Assembly (NCBI GenBank): GCA_015680685.1
Contig: MNCI01022141.1
Coordinates: forward strand, 286,504 to 350,503
Reading direction: 5' to 3'
DNA length: 64,000 nucleotides
From: Gnetum montanum
Lineage: Eukaryota; Streptophyta; Gnetopsida; Gnetales; Gnetaceae
Both the position numbers and the translations under genes were made by a program. Shown one piece after another: positions 24,415 to 37,100 of this stretch (positions are counted from its first letter, which is position 1; every line of letters begins with the position of its first letter). The notes under the pieces were generated by a model. The model worked only from the letters and a program-made list of their open reading frames with translations, did no database searches and was not told the DNA's origin.

Positions 24415-26187
24415 TATACTGACCTAAATCATTGGTGTAAGGCTGGAATGAAATAGACACCGAAAGATCATCGGGTAGGCACAGTCGCCCCTACCTTTAC
24501 TTGAGGGCAAGCTGGAAAAGGGGACGAAGGTAGAGTGCCTTGGATGGTTTGCATGCAAATCAAGCAAGGACTTCCCCGAGCATAAACTATGGCTTGTGCT
24601 GGGGTTATTGTAACTAATGTCTTAAAATGTGAATAATGTGCATAAAATATAAACAGGATCATGAATAGAATATAAGCTAAAGATAAACTGAATGTAAACT
24701 GAATGTGGTAAGCAGAATGTAAATAGAATGTAAACTAAATATAAAACAGAGTAAATGGAAATAATGGTTGGTTGGCAAAATAAACTGAATTGTATTACTT
24801 AAAGAAGATGTGCACTGGTCAAAGAGTAGCTACATGTGTGGATGGTAGGTCAAACACCTAGCCCCACGGTGATATGACTTGATGATGTGATGATATGATG
24901 TGATGTATGTGAGAAGTGCTTGGATGCCAGGAGTCAAGTGTGCCAAGTGCCCAAGGATTGCTGATTTTCTGTATGTTATCAGAATTGCCAATGTTTCCAA
25001 TTTCCAACCCATGTTCATGTGAATTGATGAGGTATTTATAGGGCTGGGCTAGGCTCAGGTGCAAAATTCTAGAATGGAATCAATGGTTGGAATTTAACAG
25101 GAAAACAGATCAAGTGACATGTGTCCGATGGACAGCCGTGTGTGAGTTGGTCATGTGCCGGCAAGCTACGTTTTTGACTAGGTACATTGCATTTTACAAC
25201 TCGTGGGTTACTCAAGCCCATGGGAGTACATACAATTTAGACCATAAGGGCTCAACATGGCCACAAATGAAGAAAATTTGCAATGAAAATCAAAAGGGAT
25301 TGACTCTGGCTCACTTGAAACTTCTTGGTCTCTAAATCGACTGCTATATGATGTCGATTTGAGGGGTTCTGTGGCTATTTGAGGTGTTCCTGTTTTGCTA
25401 GAGCCTTCAGCATGAGTCAATGTACCTCCAATGTAAACTGAGTTGAGCTTTAGTGTGAGTTCATTTGTGTTTACACTACACTCATGCCCAGCGTGACCTC
25501 CAGCATGTGTGTCCTAGCGTCCCAGTGTCCAACGTGCATACGCTGCACTCATGCTATATTCACATCCAACATGACCTTTAGCATGAGTGGGGAAAAAGAC
25601 ACGTTTTGACACTGATTTCTGAATTTTGAAGCCTAATTCTTGAAGTGTAATTACTGCCTGCCTGTGTGTGATCTTGAGGTTGAAAACTGAGATTGATGTG
25701 TATTATTCTTGAGCCCTTTTAGTAGGTCATGCTGCACTCACGCTGCAACATGAGTGTAGCGTGACCTGCAGAATCACCTGTAGTATGACTTGCAAACACC
25801 TATGAAAACTTGCAATTTTTTACTTAAACTTTGGAGATTCTAGAGGTTGAAGTCTAGAGGTTGTCAATGGTGAGCCTGAGGATGATTTGCTCCTTTGAAA
25901 ATCTGATTATTTTGACTTGATTTGGAGGCCTTGAGAGTTGGTCATGCTGATTCAACCTGCAGTGTGACCACAACATGCCCATAGTATGCCCTTCACCTTT
26001 TGACTTGATTCTGATGATGTTTGAAGTTGGTTATGCTGGGGGTAAGCTAGTTTTGATAGCATGAGCAACCTGCCTTGGGCAAGCTGGGTGTGAGCTCCAT
26101 GCCTTAGCCAAATTTTTCCTCTGGAATGCTAGGGAGGGCTTGGGTTGTTCTCATTTGAAAGTACTAGGCCAAAATTAGTGGTGTTCA
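24415..26187 (-). repeat. 5' LTR of element E
   Basis: About 1,773 bp, counterpart of 7535-9301. On the element strand it begins TGAACACC at 26187 and ends GTCAGTATA at 24415. TATA box TATAAATA on the - strand at 25040-25033. A by-eye comparison of about 180 bases of the two copies shows roughly 20 differences, mostly transitions. Confidence 0.88.
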
Positions 26188-26192
26188 CACAG
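26188..26192. repeat. Target-site duplication of element E, right copy
   Basis: CACAG; pairs with CACGG at 7530-7534. Confidence 0.8.
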
Positions 26193-27556
26193 GATGCTCA
26201 AACTCTGGCCGGAACCTCAATGACTCCTACAGAACATGAGGATGTGCTTGATCAATTGCTTCAAATAGAGCAAGTAATGACATCCCTATTAGCATTCCTA
26301 AGGATGTTATGGCAATTCAGTCAGACCTCATTTCCACAAAGGGGAAGCTGGTCTTAACAGAAGTGAGGGCCAAGCATGCGGAAGCAGAAGCGCAGAAACT
26401 ACAAGAGCAACTCATGGCCTTACAAGCAGCACAATGGGACTCTCTACAATTTGTTCCCATAGACTAGCTAGATAAATTTAGAACTGAGCAACTAACAAAG
26501 CTAATCACAGAGAATAAAAAGGTGGTTGAAGAAAAAGAGAAGCTTGTTTGGGATGCCTCCGTAGCACAGGTGCAAACCCATGTGCATCTTAAGGCACTTA
26601 AAGCCTTACAGGAAGAAAACAAGTAGCTGGTTGCTGACAACCTTTGGTTCACCATTGTATAAAAGCAAAAGAATGTTCTTGATGAACACTTTCATCAATT
26701 ACGAGAACAATTCATTCGGGTCAACCGAGACGTAAGCTGTTTAGCTAGAGAAAATTGAACCCTCTTGATGGAGGAGGTACGCACCATTCGTTAAAAGTTA
26801 GCAATTGAGATAAGTGCGTGGTAGAATGAGGCTAAACGACATGAGAAGCTGAAAGAGCACTTCTAGGATCAGGTGGGGATGTACAAAAAAATCCTTAATA
26901 AGGAGATCTATATGGCCAAGGCCCAGATCAACACTATCAGTGCTCAACACACTAATTGGCGGATCGTATTGGACACATATGCCTTTGCCCACCAAGCGGA
27001 AGTTAAAAGCTAGAACCTAAAGATTCAAGATTTGATGAAATACATGGAGTTGGCAAACCTTAGATATGCCAACCTTGCCATGTTAATAGCAGGGCACTTG
27101 AGGATAGTGCTTGAGCAGCTGGTAGCAACCACCCACATCAAATACGAAGTAGAATTTATAAAGCGCAAGAAGCTGTTAGAAAAACTAGAAGTTGCAAATT
27201 CTGAACTTGAGGTGGTGAAAGCCAGCTACCAAGGACAAAAGGGTGTCACAATGGACTTGGCTCGATGGCTAACGGATTTTCAAGAATACAAAGATAAAGC
27301 CAGAGCCTATGAGGAGGAACGACGAGTCTTCGTGGCTTGGTATGTCAAAGCTAATCAAATGTTTCCATAGCTACCTTGTCCATGGGAAGTGCTAACTCCG
27401 TCAAACATTGGAACACTAGCATGGATGGCACAAGACCCTCAAAATAAAGAGGAGAAGCTTCAGGCCATACTTCAACATTATCAAGCCTCAAAGCTTGGAG
27501 CACAAGACAAAGGGAAGGCACCAATGGAGGAGCCACCGCCACCAGGAACTACATGA
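26193..27556 (+). pseudogene. Extra gene of element B, 3' part (coiled-coil C-terminus)
   Basis: Resumes the frame broken by element E. After DAQTLAGTSMTPTEHEDVLD comes about 400 codons of charged heptad-like helix (KLITENKKVVEEKEKL, LLEKLEVANSELEVVK, WLTDFQEYKDKARAYEEERR), ending with a proline-rich tail and TGA at 27554. Several TAG/TGA stops interrupt it. The globular-head plus long-coil layout fits the same class as the extra proteins in E and F. Role unknown. Confidence 0.6.
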
Positions 27557-27708
27557 GTTCCAAATTTTTGTAGTTGTAGCACAATTGTGTTGTGTCTTCA
27601 TTTTGTTTTGTTTTCATTTCACGTTGTGGCATTGTCCCATTTTCACCATCCAATAATCCCATACCTATCCACTATGTAATAACTGTAACTCAAGGATGAG
27701 TTTTCATT

Positions 27709-27722
27709 CAGTAGTGGGGGTA
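27709..27722 (+). promoter_or_regulatory. Polypurine tract of element B
   Basis: CAGTAGTGGGGGTA immediately before TGATGAG. Element G has TTGTGGGGGTA at the same place (46110-46120). Confidence 0.75.
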
Positions 27723-28111
27723 TGATGAGTCACATTTTGGGCGACCGCAATATCGCATACATGATATCACATGCTCATCACGATATCGCGTACGTGATAT
27801 CGCAGCCCGTCACCAATCCTATAAATAAGAGGTGGCTTTTCCTTGTTTCAAACATAGAGTTAGACTGTAGCGAAACTCTGGAAGTTTTATCCCTCCAGAG
27901 ATAGAATTATTTCCCAGTGGTTGCCTGTAGTGTGGTGAATGTAATTGTACGACATCCTTTATTCAGGTGTGACGTACTTGGACATGCACATGACCGAAAA
28001 TAAAGATCAAGATTACTTCATCATTATAGCATTCACTTAGTTTAATTATTTATTTATTTAATTGTTATTTATTTCTTTCTTAGTTAATCTCTCTTACCCT
28101 TATTTCCTAGT
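27723..28111 (+). repeat. 3' LTR of element B, left piece (split by F)
   Basis: Begins TGATGAGT and matches 1234 onward up to CTAGT. It carries two GATATC-type palindromes (about 27747-27800) where the 5' LTR has one. TATAAATA at 27820-27827. Continues at 45338. Confidence 0.9.
28107..28111. repeat. Target-site duplication of element F, left copy
   Basis: CTAGT, identical to 45333-45337. The uninterrupted B 5' LTR has a single CTAGT at this point (CTCCTAGTAATG). Confidence 0.95.
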
Positions 28112-29713
28112 TGAAACACCGTGAAAATTGCGAGTCGGCCTCAGGCAAAGATTCGCAGTTCAGGTGAAAGCGCATGTCAGAATTCTAGAAGGGAGAACAA
28201 GACAGAGCAAGACCAAGAGGTGCATAGCATCAAGTCTTCGACTTCCTGTGTAGATTCCTAATCTTACTATGTTTTCTCTGTTTACGCTATATCACCCGAC
28301 GTAGCAAAATGACGCTTAGCGTGATTCCGTTTGACATAGTCCAGTGTCAGAAGGCCATTTACTGCAGCACGTGGAAGGGCTTGAGCAGCGTAATATGCGA
28401 TTTCTCGTATATTTTGCTAAGTCTTTTGTTCAAAGCCAAGTTTACGCTCTGTAACGCACGGCAGCGTAATGAGCTTCAAAACAGTCAAAGGCAAAGTCTA
28501 AGGAAGTGCAACAGATCAACCCTTTTCTCTTGACATGCGGATTTCTCATCATACGCTCATTACGCAATGTAGCGTATCACAGCGTAATGCATTGCCAAGC
28601 TAACCATTGTTTACGCTTCATTACGCATGGCTACGTAAGCGAGCGTAAAATAGCTTGAATGCATTATTTCCATGTTATGTTACGCTCTTGCACGCAACGC
28701 AACGTGAATGAGCATAATATAGCCCAAAGACAGTTGAAACATGCCCGACGCACATCTATTATTCACACGCACAATACGCAAATGAGCGTATTGTGCGTAG
28801 TCATAAAGTTTGACATAAAAATGGTCAGGTCAATGGCACCCAAAACGTTCGGGACACGCATCATCAGGGTTGCGCCTTTTCTACAAGACGTCACAGCTTA
28901 TAAAGACCCCAGTTGACAAAGATAAAAAGGTGGGTTGGTCAGCAAATCAAAGAGGCAAGGGCATTTCCTGAGCACTGGAGCTCTTATCACTTTGAGCAGA
29001 GACATAGAGAGCAGCACTTTGGCAATAGTTGAAAGCATCACCTTCTAGCAGAAACAAAGCACATTTTTCTCAAGCATTAGCAGCAAGAGCAATCGTTCCT
29101 TTGTGGAAGACACGACTTTCTCCATCAGCGATCATTGGCAGTCCTGAGCAGAAACTACCCAAGGTGAAAGAAGCAGATCAGAGATCTCAAGACCATCTTG
29201 CACGATTTGCAGGCTCTATTGGTCAGAAACAGTTGATCGATAGACATCAGAGCTTGACCTTCCTTGCATCCCATATTTGGCCTACGAGGTAGATCGGACT
29301 CCTGCTTGGACAGTTTCCTTGTTATTTTGTGTTAGCCTTATATTAAGTAAACAGAGTCTCCCCATTGTAACGTGATATACAAAATATTCGTTCTCCAAGT
29401 CAAAGCGTAGATCTTGGAACCACGCATTTCACTCGTGTCTGCTTCCTCTTATCGTGGTAGCGTAATCATTGTTATAATTCATCTACGTTGTTTCCCCTTC
29501 ATTTTGAGACCCATCGAAATCAAATCGATCCAAAAACATCTTCACAATCTCCATCGTTTTACTGATTAGTAAGTCCCTGTCTGATCGACAAGACCGTTCA
29601 GGGCTCCACGGATTCGTTTATCCAGCATAGCCCTCGCGCAGATCCATGGTCAAAACTGTGTACATGAAATTTTGTTTGGTATTTTCCAGCTACCGACATT
29701 TTCCGTCATTATA
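28112..29713 (+). repeat. 5' LTR of element F
   Basis: Starts TGAAACACCGTG, ends CCGTCATTATA (the last base pair has drifted from ACA in the 3' copy). TATA box TATAAAG at 28899-28905. The U3 part 28260-28830 is packed with TTACGC/GCGTAA words on both strands. Confidence 0.93.
28899..28905 (+). promoter_or_regulatory. TATA box of the element F LTR
   Basis: CTTATAAAGACCCC, also present at 44517-44523 in the 3' LTR. Confidence 0.65.
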
Positions 29714-29719
29714 GTTTTC

Positions 29720-29737
29720 TGGCACTAGAAGGAGGGC
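29720..29737 (+). promoter_or_regulatory. Primer binding site of element F
   Basis: TGGCACTAGAAGGAGGGC, six bases after the LTR end; the following TTGAACC is compatible with a tRNA T-loop. The tRNA was not identified. Confidence 0.75.
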
Positions 29738-29956
29738 TTGAACCTTCGATCCGTATTTTTCGGGTAGCCCTGTTAGCAATCTATACCCAAAATCGTAAAC
29801 GTAATACCTCCAGGGAAGGTTACGATAAGTCGTGTGGTGTAGATCGGTCTCAGAAATGATTCCTTTGGAATCCTACAAGGTAGAAAGCCTATTTGCGATC
29901 TTATTGCCAGCCATCTTTTACATCCCGTTATCAGTCATCGTTAATCGCCTTAATCA

Positions 29957-32900
29957 ATGGATTCCTTTTACACAACCACAACCGCCATGGTCCCTGCCAA
30001 TTTGGATGCCACATCTATGAACCCTATCGCTGTCACCAGACCAGCTCCTGGTGCAGCAGGACCATCGCATCGATCACTGAGATTGCAGGGGAAAGATCCT
30101 GCATTTACCATCATAACCCCTGAGGAATACAATTTCATTTGCATTAAGATCCAGGCGAAGCTACCTCTTAGCCGAGCCGAAATTGAGGCGAAGCGGAATT
30201 TCGAGATGATCCACCGAGGGGATCATGATTTCATGCCAACAGCCTATGACATTATTCCTTTGACTGAACATCAACATGAAACTATAACACAACTGGTCAT
30301 GGCCAAGAGCCAGGCTACAAGTCCAAATACCACACAATAACATGGGGGCGGTCTCGTCATCACGTGTCCTCAGCATTCCATCGGTGGTTCAAGTGACCAC
30401 CGCGCCCTATTTCATCCTGCAAATCCAACCCTAGTTTACATCTATGACTCGTTCGGTGCAGACTTCATCACTTCCGCCCCCACCAACTCAACCGATCACC
30501 GTAGCTATTCAGCCACAAACATATGTCCAACAACCTGCTGCAAGTTAGTGGGCCAACCCTGCAGTGCAACATAACCAGTCTGCAGCGTATGGTGTGCAAC
30601 CTTCCGTTGCACCTACAATACAGGTTCCATAGGTGGTCCCGCAATACCCCTATCCATATCTCATGTAGCAGGCGGTAGCTAACCTCTCTTTGCAAACCAG
30701 TGGGTGGTGGTCTTCAGAGGCCCCCCTGCCTCCAGGGATCCCTGCCCCACCAGCGGTCATCCAACCTCTTCCTTCGTTTCCATTCCCTAGCACCACACTC
30801 CCAGTCCAACCTCCAATGCCTTCTGCATAAGCACCTCCATCAACAGGTCTAGATCAGGCCTTCCAGCTTATCCATACTCTTACCGAGAAGGTTCGATGCC
30901 TCAAAGCCGCTGGTTCTGATACCATTCAGATCATGGACTTTTACCAAGATGATCCTATTAGTCCATCGGTCCCAATGCTGTCGTTGCTGCCAGGGATGTC
31001 CCTCCCTCATTTTACTAAGTATAATGGGGAGGGAGACCCCAACGCTCACCTGGTCACCTTCAGATATGAGTCCTTGTTGCTACAACAATGGCCACACACG
31101 ATTATCCGAGTCTTTGCTATGTCTTTGACAGGGAAAGCCTTGGATTGGTACAAAGCCCTCCCACGCTCTTCTATCTCAACCTTGGAAGAGCTGCTGACCC
31201 AATTTGTGACCTGATTCAAATACAACTTAAAGCCGGAAGTCACATTGGATCAGCTCATGGGGGTGAAACAAGACCCGCTCGAGCCAGTCCAAAGGTTCAT
31301 ACAGCATTGGAATGCTACTTTGAATGAGATCCACGAGCCAATCACAGACTCACATCTACTGGCTATATTCAAAGGAGCATTTAATGACTTTATTAAGTCA
31401 AAGCTGTATTATCTTTTCCCCAACTCTTTACATCAAGCCTTTGCTCAAATTAGAAGCATCCAAGATGCCGCGGAGGCCAGCAAAGACGCAGCGTATGTCA
31501 CCTACAAGAACACTCACAATAAGAGCAAAGACAAAGGTAGGGCGGCGACAATGACAGTAGCTGCGCTGACTGAAGGTGCAAAGAATAAGAACAAGAAGCC
31601 ACCTACTGCATCGCCTGAGACCACGGCCGGTGCCGGCACCAGCCAAGACACGACTACTCTTGAAAAGGCCCCCCAGCCAAAACCTAACTTTGAGCGTAAA
31701 GATCGCTCAAAATACATAGCCTTACCTGTAAAGCATTCAGAACTGTTGAAAAAACTGTTAGGGGTGGGATACATTCAACCTAAGAAGGTATCCGAAGAGG
31801 CTCTGAAGCGTCACAGACGTCATTGTGAACTGCTGAAGAACCCTTCTTTAGCCCTACCTGACGAACCACCAGTTCCCAGATCTTTCAGGCTAGAGCATTT
31901 TTGTGACTACCACTAGCTGTGTGGTCACGATACAGATTACTGCTAGGTGTTGAAGGATGATATTCAACACATGATCGACGAAGGTCATCTAAAATTAGAC
32001 GGCAGTAACCCGACGCGTCCAGAAAACCAAACATTGCATGTATATAAGGACCCGTTGAATGCAAACGACGCTCCTTATATAATCAATGTGGTGGGTATGG
32101 ACAGTGAGAGGGGGGATCACCAAAATAGCCTTTTGTTTTGCATGTGCCCGCTAGCTCACCAAGGGCAACAACCACTTCATCGGCGGCCAGTGAGATCTCA
32201 AGGCCGCCTTTCATTATACGGGCACCTTCTTAGATACACCCTCAGTCACGCAGCAATAGTCAAGCTGCGGCTTCGTCCGCGCCCACACCTAAGGCGCCCT
32301 TCATTATCAGGGCGCCAAAACCACAGGCTGCTCCTCTCACGTAGGGGCAGACCTCTAGTCAAAACAGCCAACCATCGCCTCCCAAACGAAGAGGAGAGGA
32401 CTCATCAGTTAATGCAATGAAAGACCATGTTACGCTCGACTTCCCCAAGCCTAGGCCCTTGGCCTCTGCGCCTTTGTCTCTACCTCAGAAACATGACAAA
32501 GGCACAGAAATACAGCCACTTTTTCTTGGCAAGAAAAAGAATAGCCCTTTGACTGACACCGTTCCCCCTCGAGAGATCCGTCTCTTGAGCAAAATGGAAG
32601 AGGACAAGGGAGACAAACAACCCAGCCGAGAGAAGGACCTCCTCGATGCATTTACGCAAGTCAAACAGTCTCTCAAACAAAAAAACATGACGTTGAGCCT
32701 TTATGACCTGCTTATGACATCTTGAGAACACTGCGAGGCTATGGTTCACATGTTGACATCCATATCAGTGGATGAAAGCTTGCCAGCAGAGGAGGAAGCG
32801 ATACATGCTATCATGTTTCCTTCCAAAGCTGAGCAATCTAATCCTACCTCGCTGATCTTTCATGACAAGTCTGTTAAAGACGATCCTGGGAAAGGTCAGG

Positions 32901-33526
32901 TCATAACCGAACTTATGTTCATCACTATCCAAGTCGGTCAATACTGGATCCAGAGAGTGCACATGGATGATGGTACAGCTACCAACGTCATTCCCTATTC
33001 TATCATGGATAGGTTGGGCTTGGTCGACCAGATCACTCCCACGATGATGGCTTGCGTAAAATCATTTAACAGGGCATGGGTTCAGGTCAAGGGCACGGTC
33101 CGTATTGAGTTTGTGATGGGGGATCAATTCCCAATAGACGCCACCTTCTTAGTCGTTGAGGAGATGCCAGGGTTCAACTTGATCTTGGGGAGGTTGTGGT
33201 TAGCCCAGCTGAGGGCGGTTTCATCATTGATACACCAAGAGATACACCTGCCCTATACTGGAGGGGAGGTCGTGATACGCGGTGATGAAATCACCCCCAG
33301 GACAGTCAGTAACATTGAAGAAGAACGGGGTTCGGAGATAGAAACGACTGATGATCAGACCCATCTCCAAACCCCTCAACAAACTGACATCAATGATGAT
33401 AGTCTAGCCTGGGCCAACCTGCCATTTCTGGATGGCAGTGTAGAGGAGTCAGATCATAAATCCTCTTGCCCTTACGCAACGCTCAACGCAAAGGCTATTA
33501 AGAGACAATTGCGTATCAATGGTTGA
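29957..33526 (+). pseudogene. gag-protease of element F
   Basis: Start chosen at ATG 29957 (MDSFYTTTTAMVPANLD). N-terminal domain with PEEYNFICIKIQAKLPLSRA (to 30340). P-rich linker, frame-broken (30340-30840). Capsid at 30840-31550 (SLPHFTKYNGEGDPNAHL, ALDWYKALPRS, DFIKSKLYYLFPNSL), a stop at 31212. Basic and alanine-rich segment. Zinc knuckle CDYH.LCGHDTDYC at 31902-31943 with a TAG inside it. Spacer (31947-32420). Protease frame 32741-33526 with HMDDGTATNVIP and FNLILGRLWLAQLRAV. The DDG in place of DSG/DTG is shared with E, so it is probably ancestral. Ends TGA at 33524. At least five stops or frame changes make it inactive. Confidence 0.82.
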
Positions 33527-33745
33527 ACAATGGCTTTCGCGCGCGTCATCATGTCTTGGCAAGTTATCACGGCTCGTACTTAGTAGTTTTATTTCATACA
33601 TTTTTACATTACATTCATTTTCAGTTTTTACGCTTGTCATTTTTTCACGCTGTCATATTTCTCGTACGCATGATATTCACGTTTTCTGATCACTTTAGCA
33701 TAATTACGCAAAATTGTATCATTTACGCTTGCTGTATTACGTATA

Positions 33746-33950
33746 TGGCCCACAACGGCCTTAAACTAGTTGGCCCACAATGACCTTAAACTAATTATGC
33801 AGAATTGTGTACTATCATCATTTACGCTTTCTCTACATAACGCAGATGACCCGCAATGGCCTTAAACTAGCCGCAGCCCGCAATGGCCTTAAACTATTCC
33901 CTAGTTTACGTAGAATCATATGACGACCCGCGATGGCCTTAAACTAGCCA
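33746..33950 (+). repeat. Motif array between gag-protease and extra gene, element F
   Basis: Five copies of CCCGCAATGGCCTTAAACTA at about 33749, 33774, 33850, 33878 and 33928. Sense orientation, unevenly spaced. Confidence 0.88.
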
Positions 33951-34138
33951 TTATATTCTATCATTATAACTTAGGCAAAATCCTTAACAATTACGCTCAC
34001 GCTTTACAGATAAAAAAAACAAAAAAAAAACAAATTAATTGACATTTGAAACAACCACCAGGTCTTATAGCCCATCCTTTCAGTCATTCATAAAACAACA
34101 TTTGACTCCACATCAATAAATTTATGCGTAAACCACAA

Positions 34139-37100
34139 TTACGCATCTCCTCTACTGCTACTGTCACCAGTATCTCTTAAGTCTGGATCTAGCCCTAATG
34201 GATCATCCTCTAGTGGACCGTCATTTCTGGGAAGTATTATTTCACGAAGAATTTCCTCTTCATGAGGTCCTTGTTCCGGCACCAGTTCCATAGGACGACG
34301 CTCTTCATCACTGCATTCTTCCTCTTGTATTGGTTCATCAACTTCCTTATCTTCCCCATCCTCTTCTGGCACCTAAATACAAATGACATCAAAGTTAGAG
34401 TAGGCAACATGGTCAAAAAATTTTAGATTTAGTCATGTATAAGCTTACTCGCGATGGCCCTGCTTTTGCAGCGAAGGGAAGCTTCTCCAGGCCAGCCCAC
34501 AAGCACTTCATAATCTCTTCCTCCGTTAGATCTGACCACACATCATCTCCCAAGGTAGCTCCAGCCTTCACCTTCCCTTTCTCCACGCTAGTCCAGTGAG
34601 GTGGGTCAGGGAAGAATGTAGGGACTGTACTCTGGCCCCCAGAGAGAGTCATCTCCCTTTCCGGGGACGCACTTACAGTCACCTGCTGTTCGAATTTCTT
34701 GAAAGCTTCTGATGCTCCGATAACGTCCAGGAAGACTTCCAGGGACTAGGCTTTGATGGCAGAATCATGATAAAGTTTACGATAAGCGATGCTTTCTCGC
34801 TTATACAGATGTTTGTGGTTTTTCTCCTTCTACCCCCACTCTTGCACACATGCACAATAATCCCTCCAATCCTGGCTTTTTAGAGCTAGGAGCTCTATCT
34901 GCATCCACTGCTCTACCAACACTCGACTGGTTTGTACGCTGTGTTTAATGGCGGTCCAATATCAGGAGTAGTCGATAATAGTAGTACGCCAGTCTTCATC
35001 CCCCATCTCCCGCACCTGTAGGAATTCGCACTGCAACCTTAGATCTCCGACCTCTTTGGCCAGAGACTCCACCCTCTGCTCTGACCTCTGCAGCCTTTCC
35101 ATAGATTTTCATTTACACCCTTACTCTCCCATAAGGAGCGTGTCGAGCATAATGCACATTTACGCATTTCCTCATAAATGTGACGTGGCACAGCTGCCTC
35201 ATCAAATGGAGGCTCCACTGTGTCCAAATCAATGGGCTCCATGGGATCCCATCGAAAGCAAGCTCCTAACAGAAAAAATCATCAATGTTAGTGGCATATT
35301 ACCACTGTACAATATCACGAACTTACTACAATCATAACCTACCAGATCTAGGTTCGACGCGCTCTAGGCACTTGATCATGTCACTGACAATGCCTTCCAT
35401 GAAGGCAAACTTGTTAGGAAAGTCTCTCCACGCTCTGCTCATGGCGACAGACGTGGATACCTCCTCTTCTCCTGTAGTGTAATCAAGTTAGAAACTTTAT
35501 TTATTAATAGAATCCTGCAAAATTTCTAACATACTCATTACCTCTATCAGTGACAGTGGCGACTTTGCCAACATCTTCTACCTCCTTTTCCTCTTCACGC
35601 ACTTAGGCCTGTGCGTCGCTGGTTCTAGCAGCTGGGGCCTCCTCATGCACCAGGGTCTGTGCACGGCTCACGCTGGCAGCTGGGGCCTCTTCTTCCAAAA
35701 CTGAGGCCCCTTCCCCATGACTTACTATCATTGCCCCTGTTTCAGGGGTCAACTACTCTGTAATTTTCACTGGTCACATTACAACACTCTTAGTATATCA
35801 TTCCAAAAATTCTAAATAAACATTGCATAATACAGTTTTCAATACATCTCCTTCACGCTTACCAAGCGGAGGCTTACTCCACTGAATTCTGACCACCACA
35901 GTTCGGCCTGCACCGCTTCCAGGCTCTGCAGAAGCCTCAGTTATACGAAGCCTTTTGCTCCGAGTTGCAGGTTCCACAATTTCCACCGCCAGTCGTTTCC
36001 CCCGTGAGGCATCGCCAGTGTAAGTAGGCATTATCCCGCCTACACTGTCGGGGCCTCGCAGACGGGACACCACCAATCCTTTGGTCGTTATAGACAATGA
36101 CTCCCTGATCCCTTCCGGCGGATCCTACCCACAAGTAGTGCTGAGGATATGGGTAATCCAAGGTTTGGACAGCTGGTCTCGGTCTTGCTGCACCTAGACC
36201 CCATTCCTTTGGACAACCAGAAACTCTGCAAAAAGTCGAAGGTAAGCTATGAAGAAGGCGTAATGCACATTGAAACGAGACTCAAGCTTCTTGCGAAGCT
36301 TGATCATCTCATTACGCAGTCCCTTAGCGAAATAGCTTGCCCAATTGAACTGGGTCCCCTCTTCCAAAACCTCCCGCATAATACGGGTCTATTCTATAGA
36401 AAAGAACTTCCCTTGCGAAAGCGTTTTGGGGAAGGTTCGGGCCCGGAAAAGGGGATAAATTGTCTTGGCGACACCCATTTTGAATCTTTCGCAAGGAAAC
36501 CCTTTAGCCTCCTTTGGGACTCTTACCCACTCCTCCAGACACCTCTGGAAGTCGAGGCTCCTCTTCGCCTTCTCATTTATGGGAAGGCCGTCAGAGGGGA
36601 TGCCAAATAGGTCTTTGAAGAGCTGAGCGTCAATGTCAAAACTTACATGTACGTGATGCACGCGCGTGCAAAAACGCTCTGCCTTTTTGTTGAAGGAGTT
36701 GACCAGGGTCAGCATTTCACTGGCGGGGACATCAAGAGTCGCAGCTAAAAATAGATGCATTAGCCCCGCTGCTCGGATCTTGGTGGTCACCGCAACTAGG
36801 GCTGCCGAGTGGCCGAGCCAGCACTGTGCATCCTTGATGTCGCCGTAGCAGAAGAGGACGGTATTCGCCTCGCGGTCGAAAATCGTAAGGGTAATCTCCC
36901 GGGATTCCCTGACTGAACAGCGTAAGACACAAGTCAAACAAAAACACTATTACACAACACCCACAATTCACAACTACACTACGCAATAATCAACTATACA
37001 ACAGCCTTACCACGTCCAAATGGAAAGGGAAATGGTGGAAGGTTCCTCTGCATGTCCTCAACGGTAACGGGCTGATCTAAGGTCCAGTCATCATGTAGCC

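Larger units (their letters stand above)
7535..26187 (-). mobile_element. Element E, Tat-type Ty3/gypsy retrotransposon
   Basis: On the - strand, in order: 5' LTR (26187-24415), primer site (24408-24391), gag-protease (about 24200-20490), motif array, extra gene on the opposite strand (+, 17030-19788), motif array, pol (15052-11465), a 38-bp tandem array, hairpin/purine tract (9351-9302) and 3' LTR (9301-7535). Length is 18,653 bp. A second, archaeal-type RNase H and the extra opposite-strand gene point to the Tat clade. Every coding part carries stops. It sits inside the extra gene of B. Confidence 0.88.

Noticed and set aside
29720-29737. Naming the primer tRNA of E and F
   Set aside because: The site is conserved in both elements but I could not match it to a plant tRNA 3' end with confidence.
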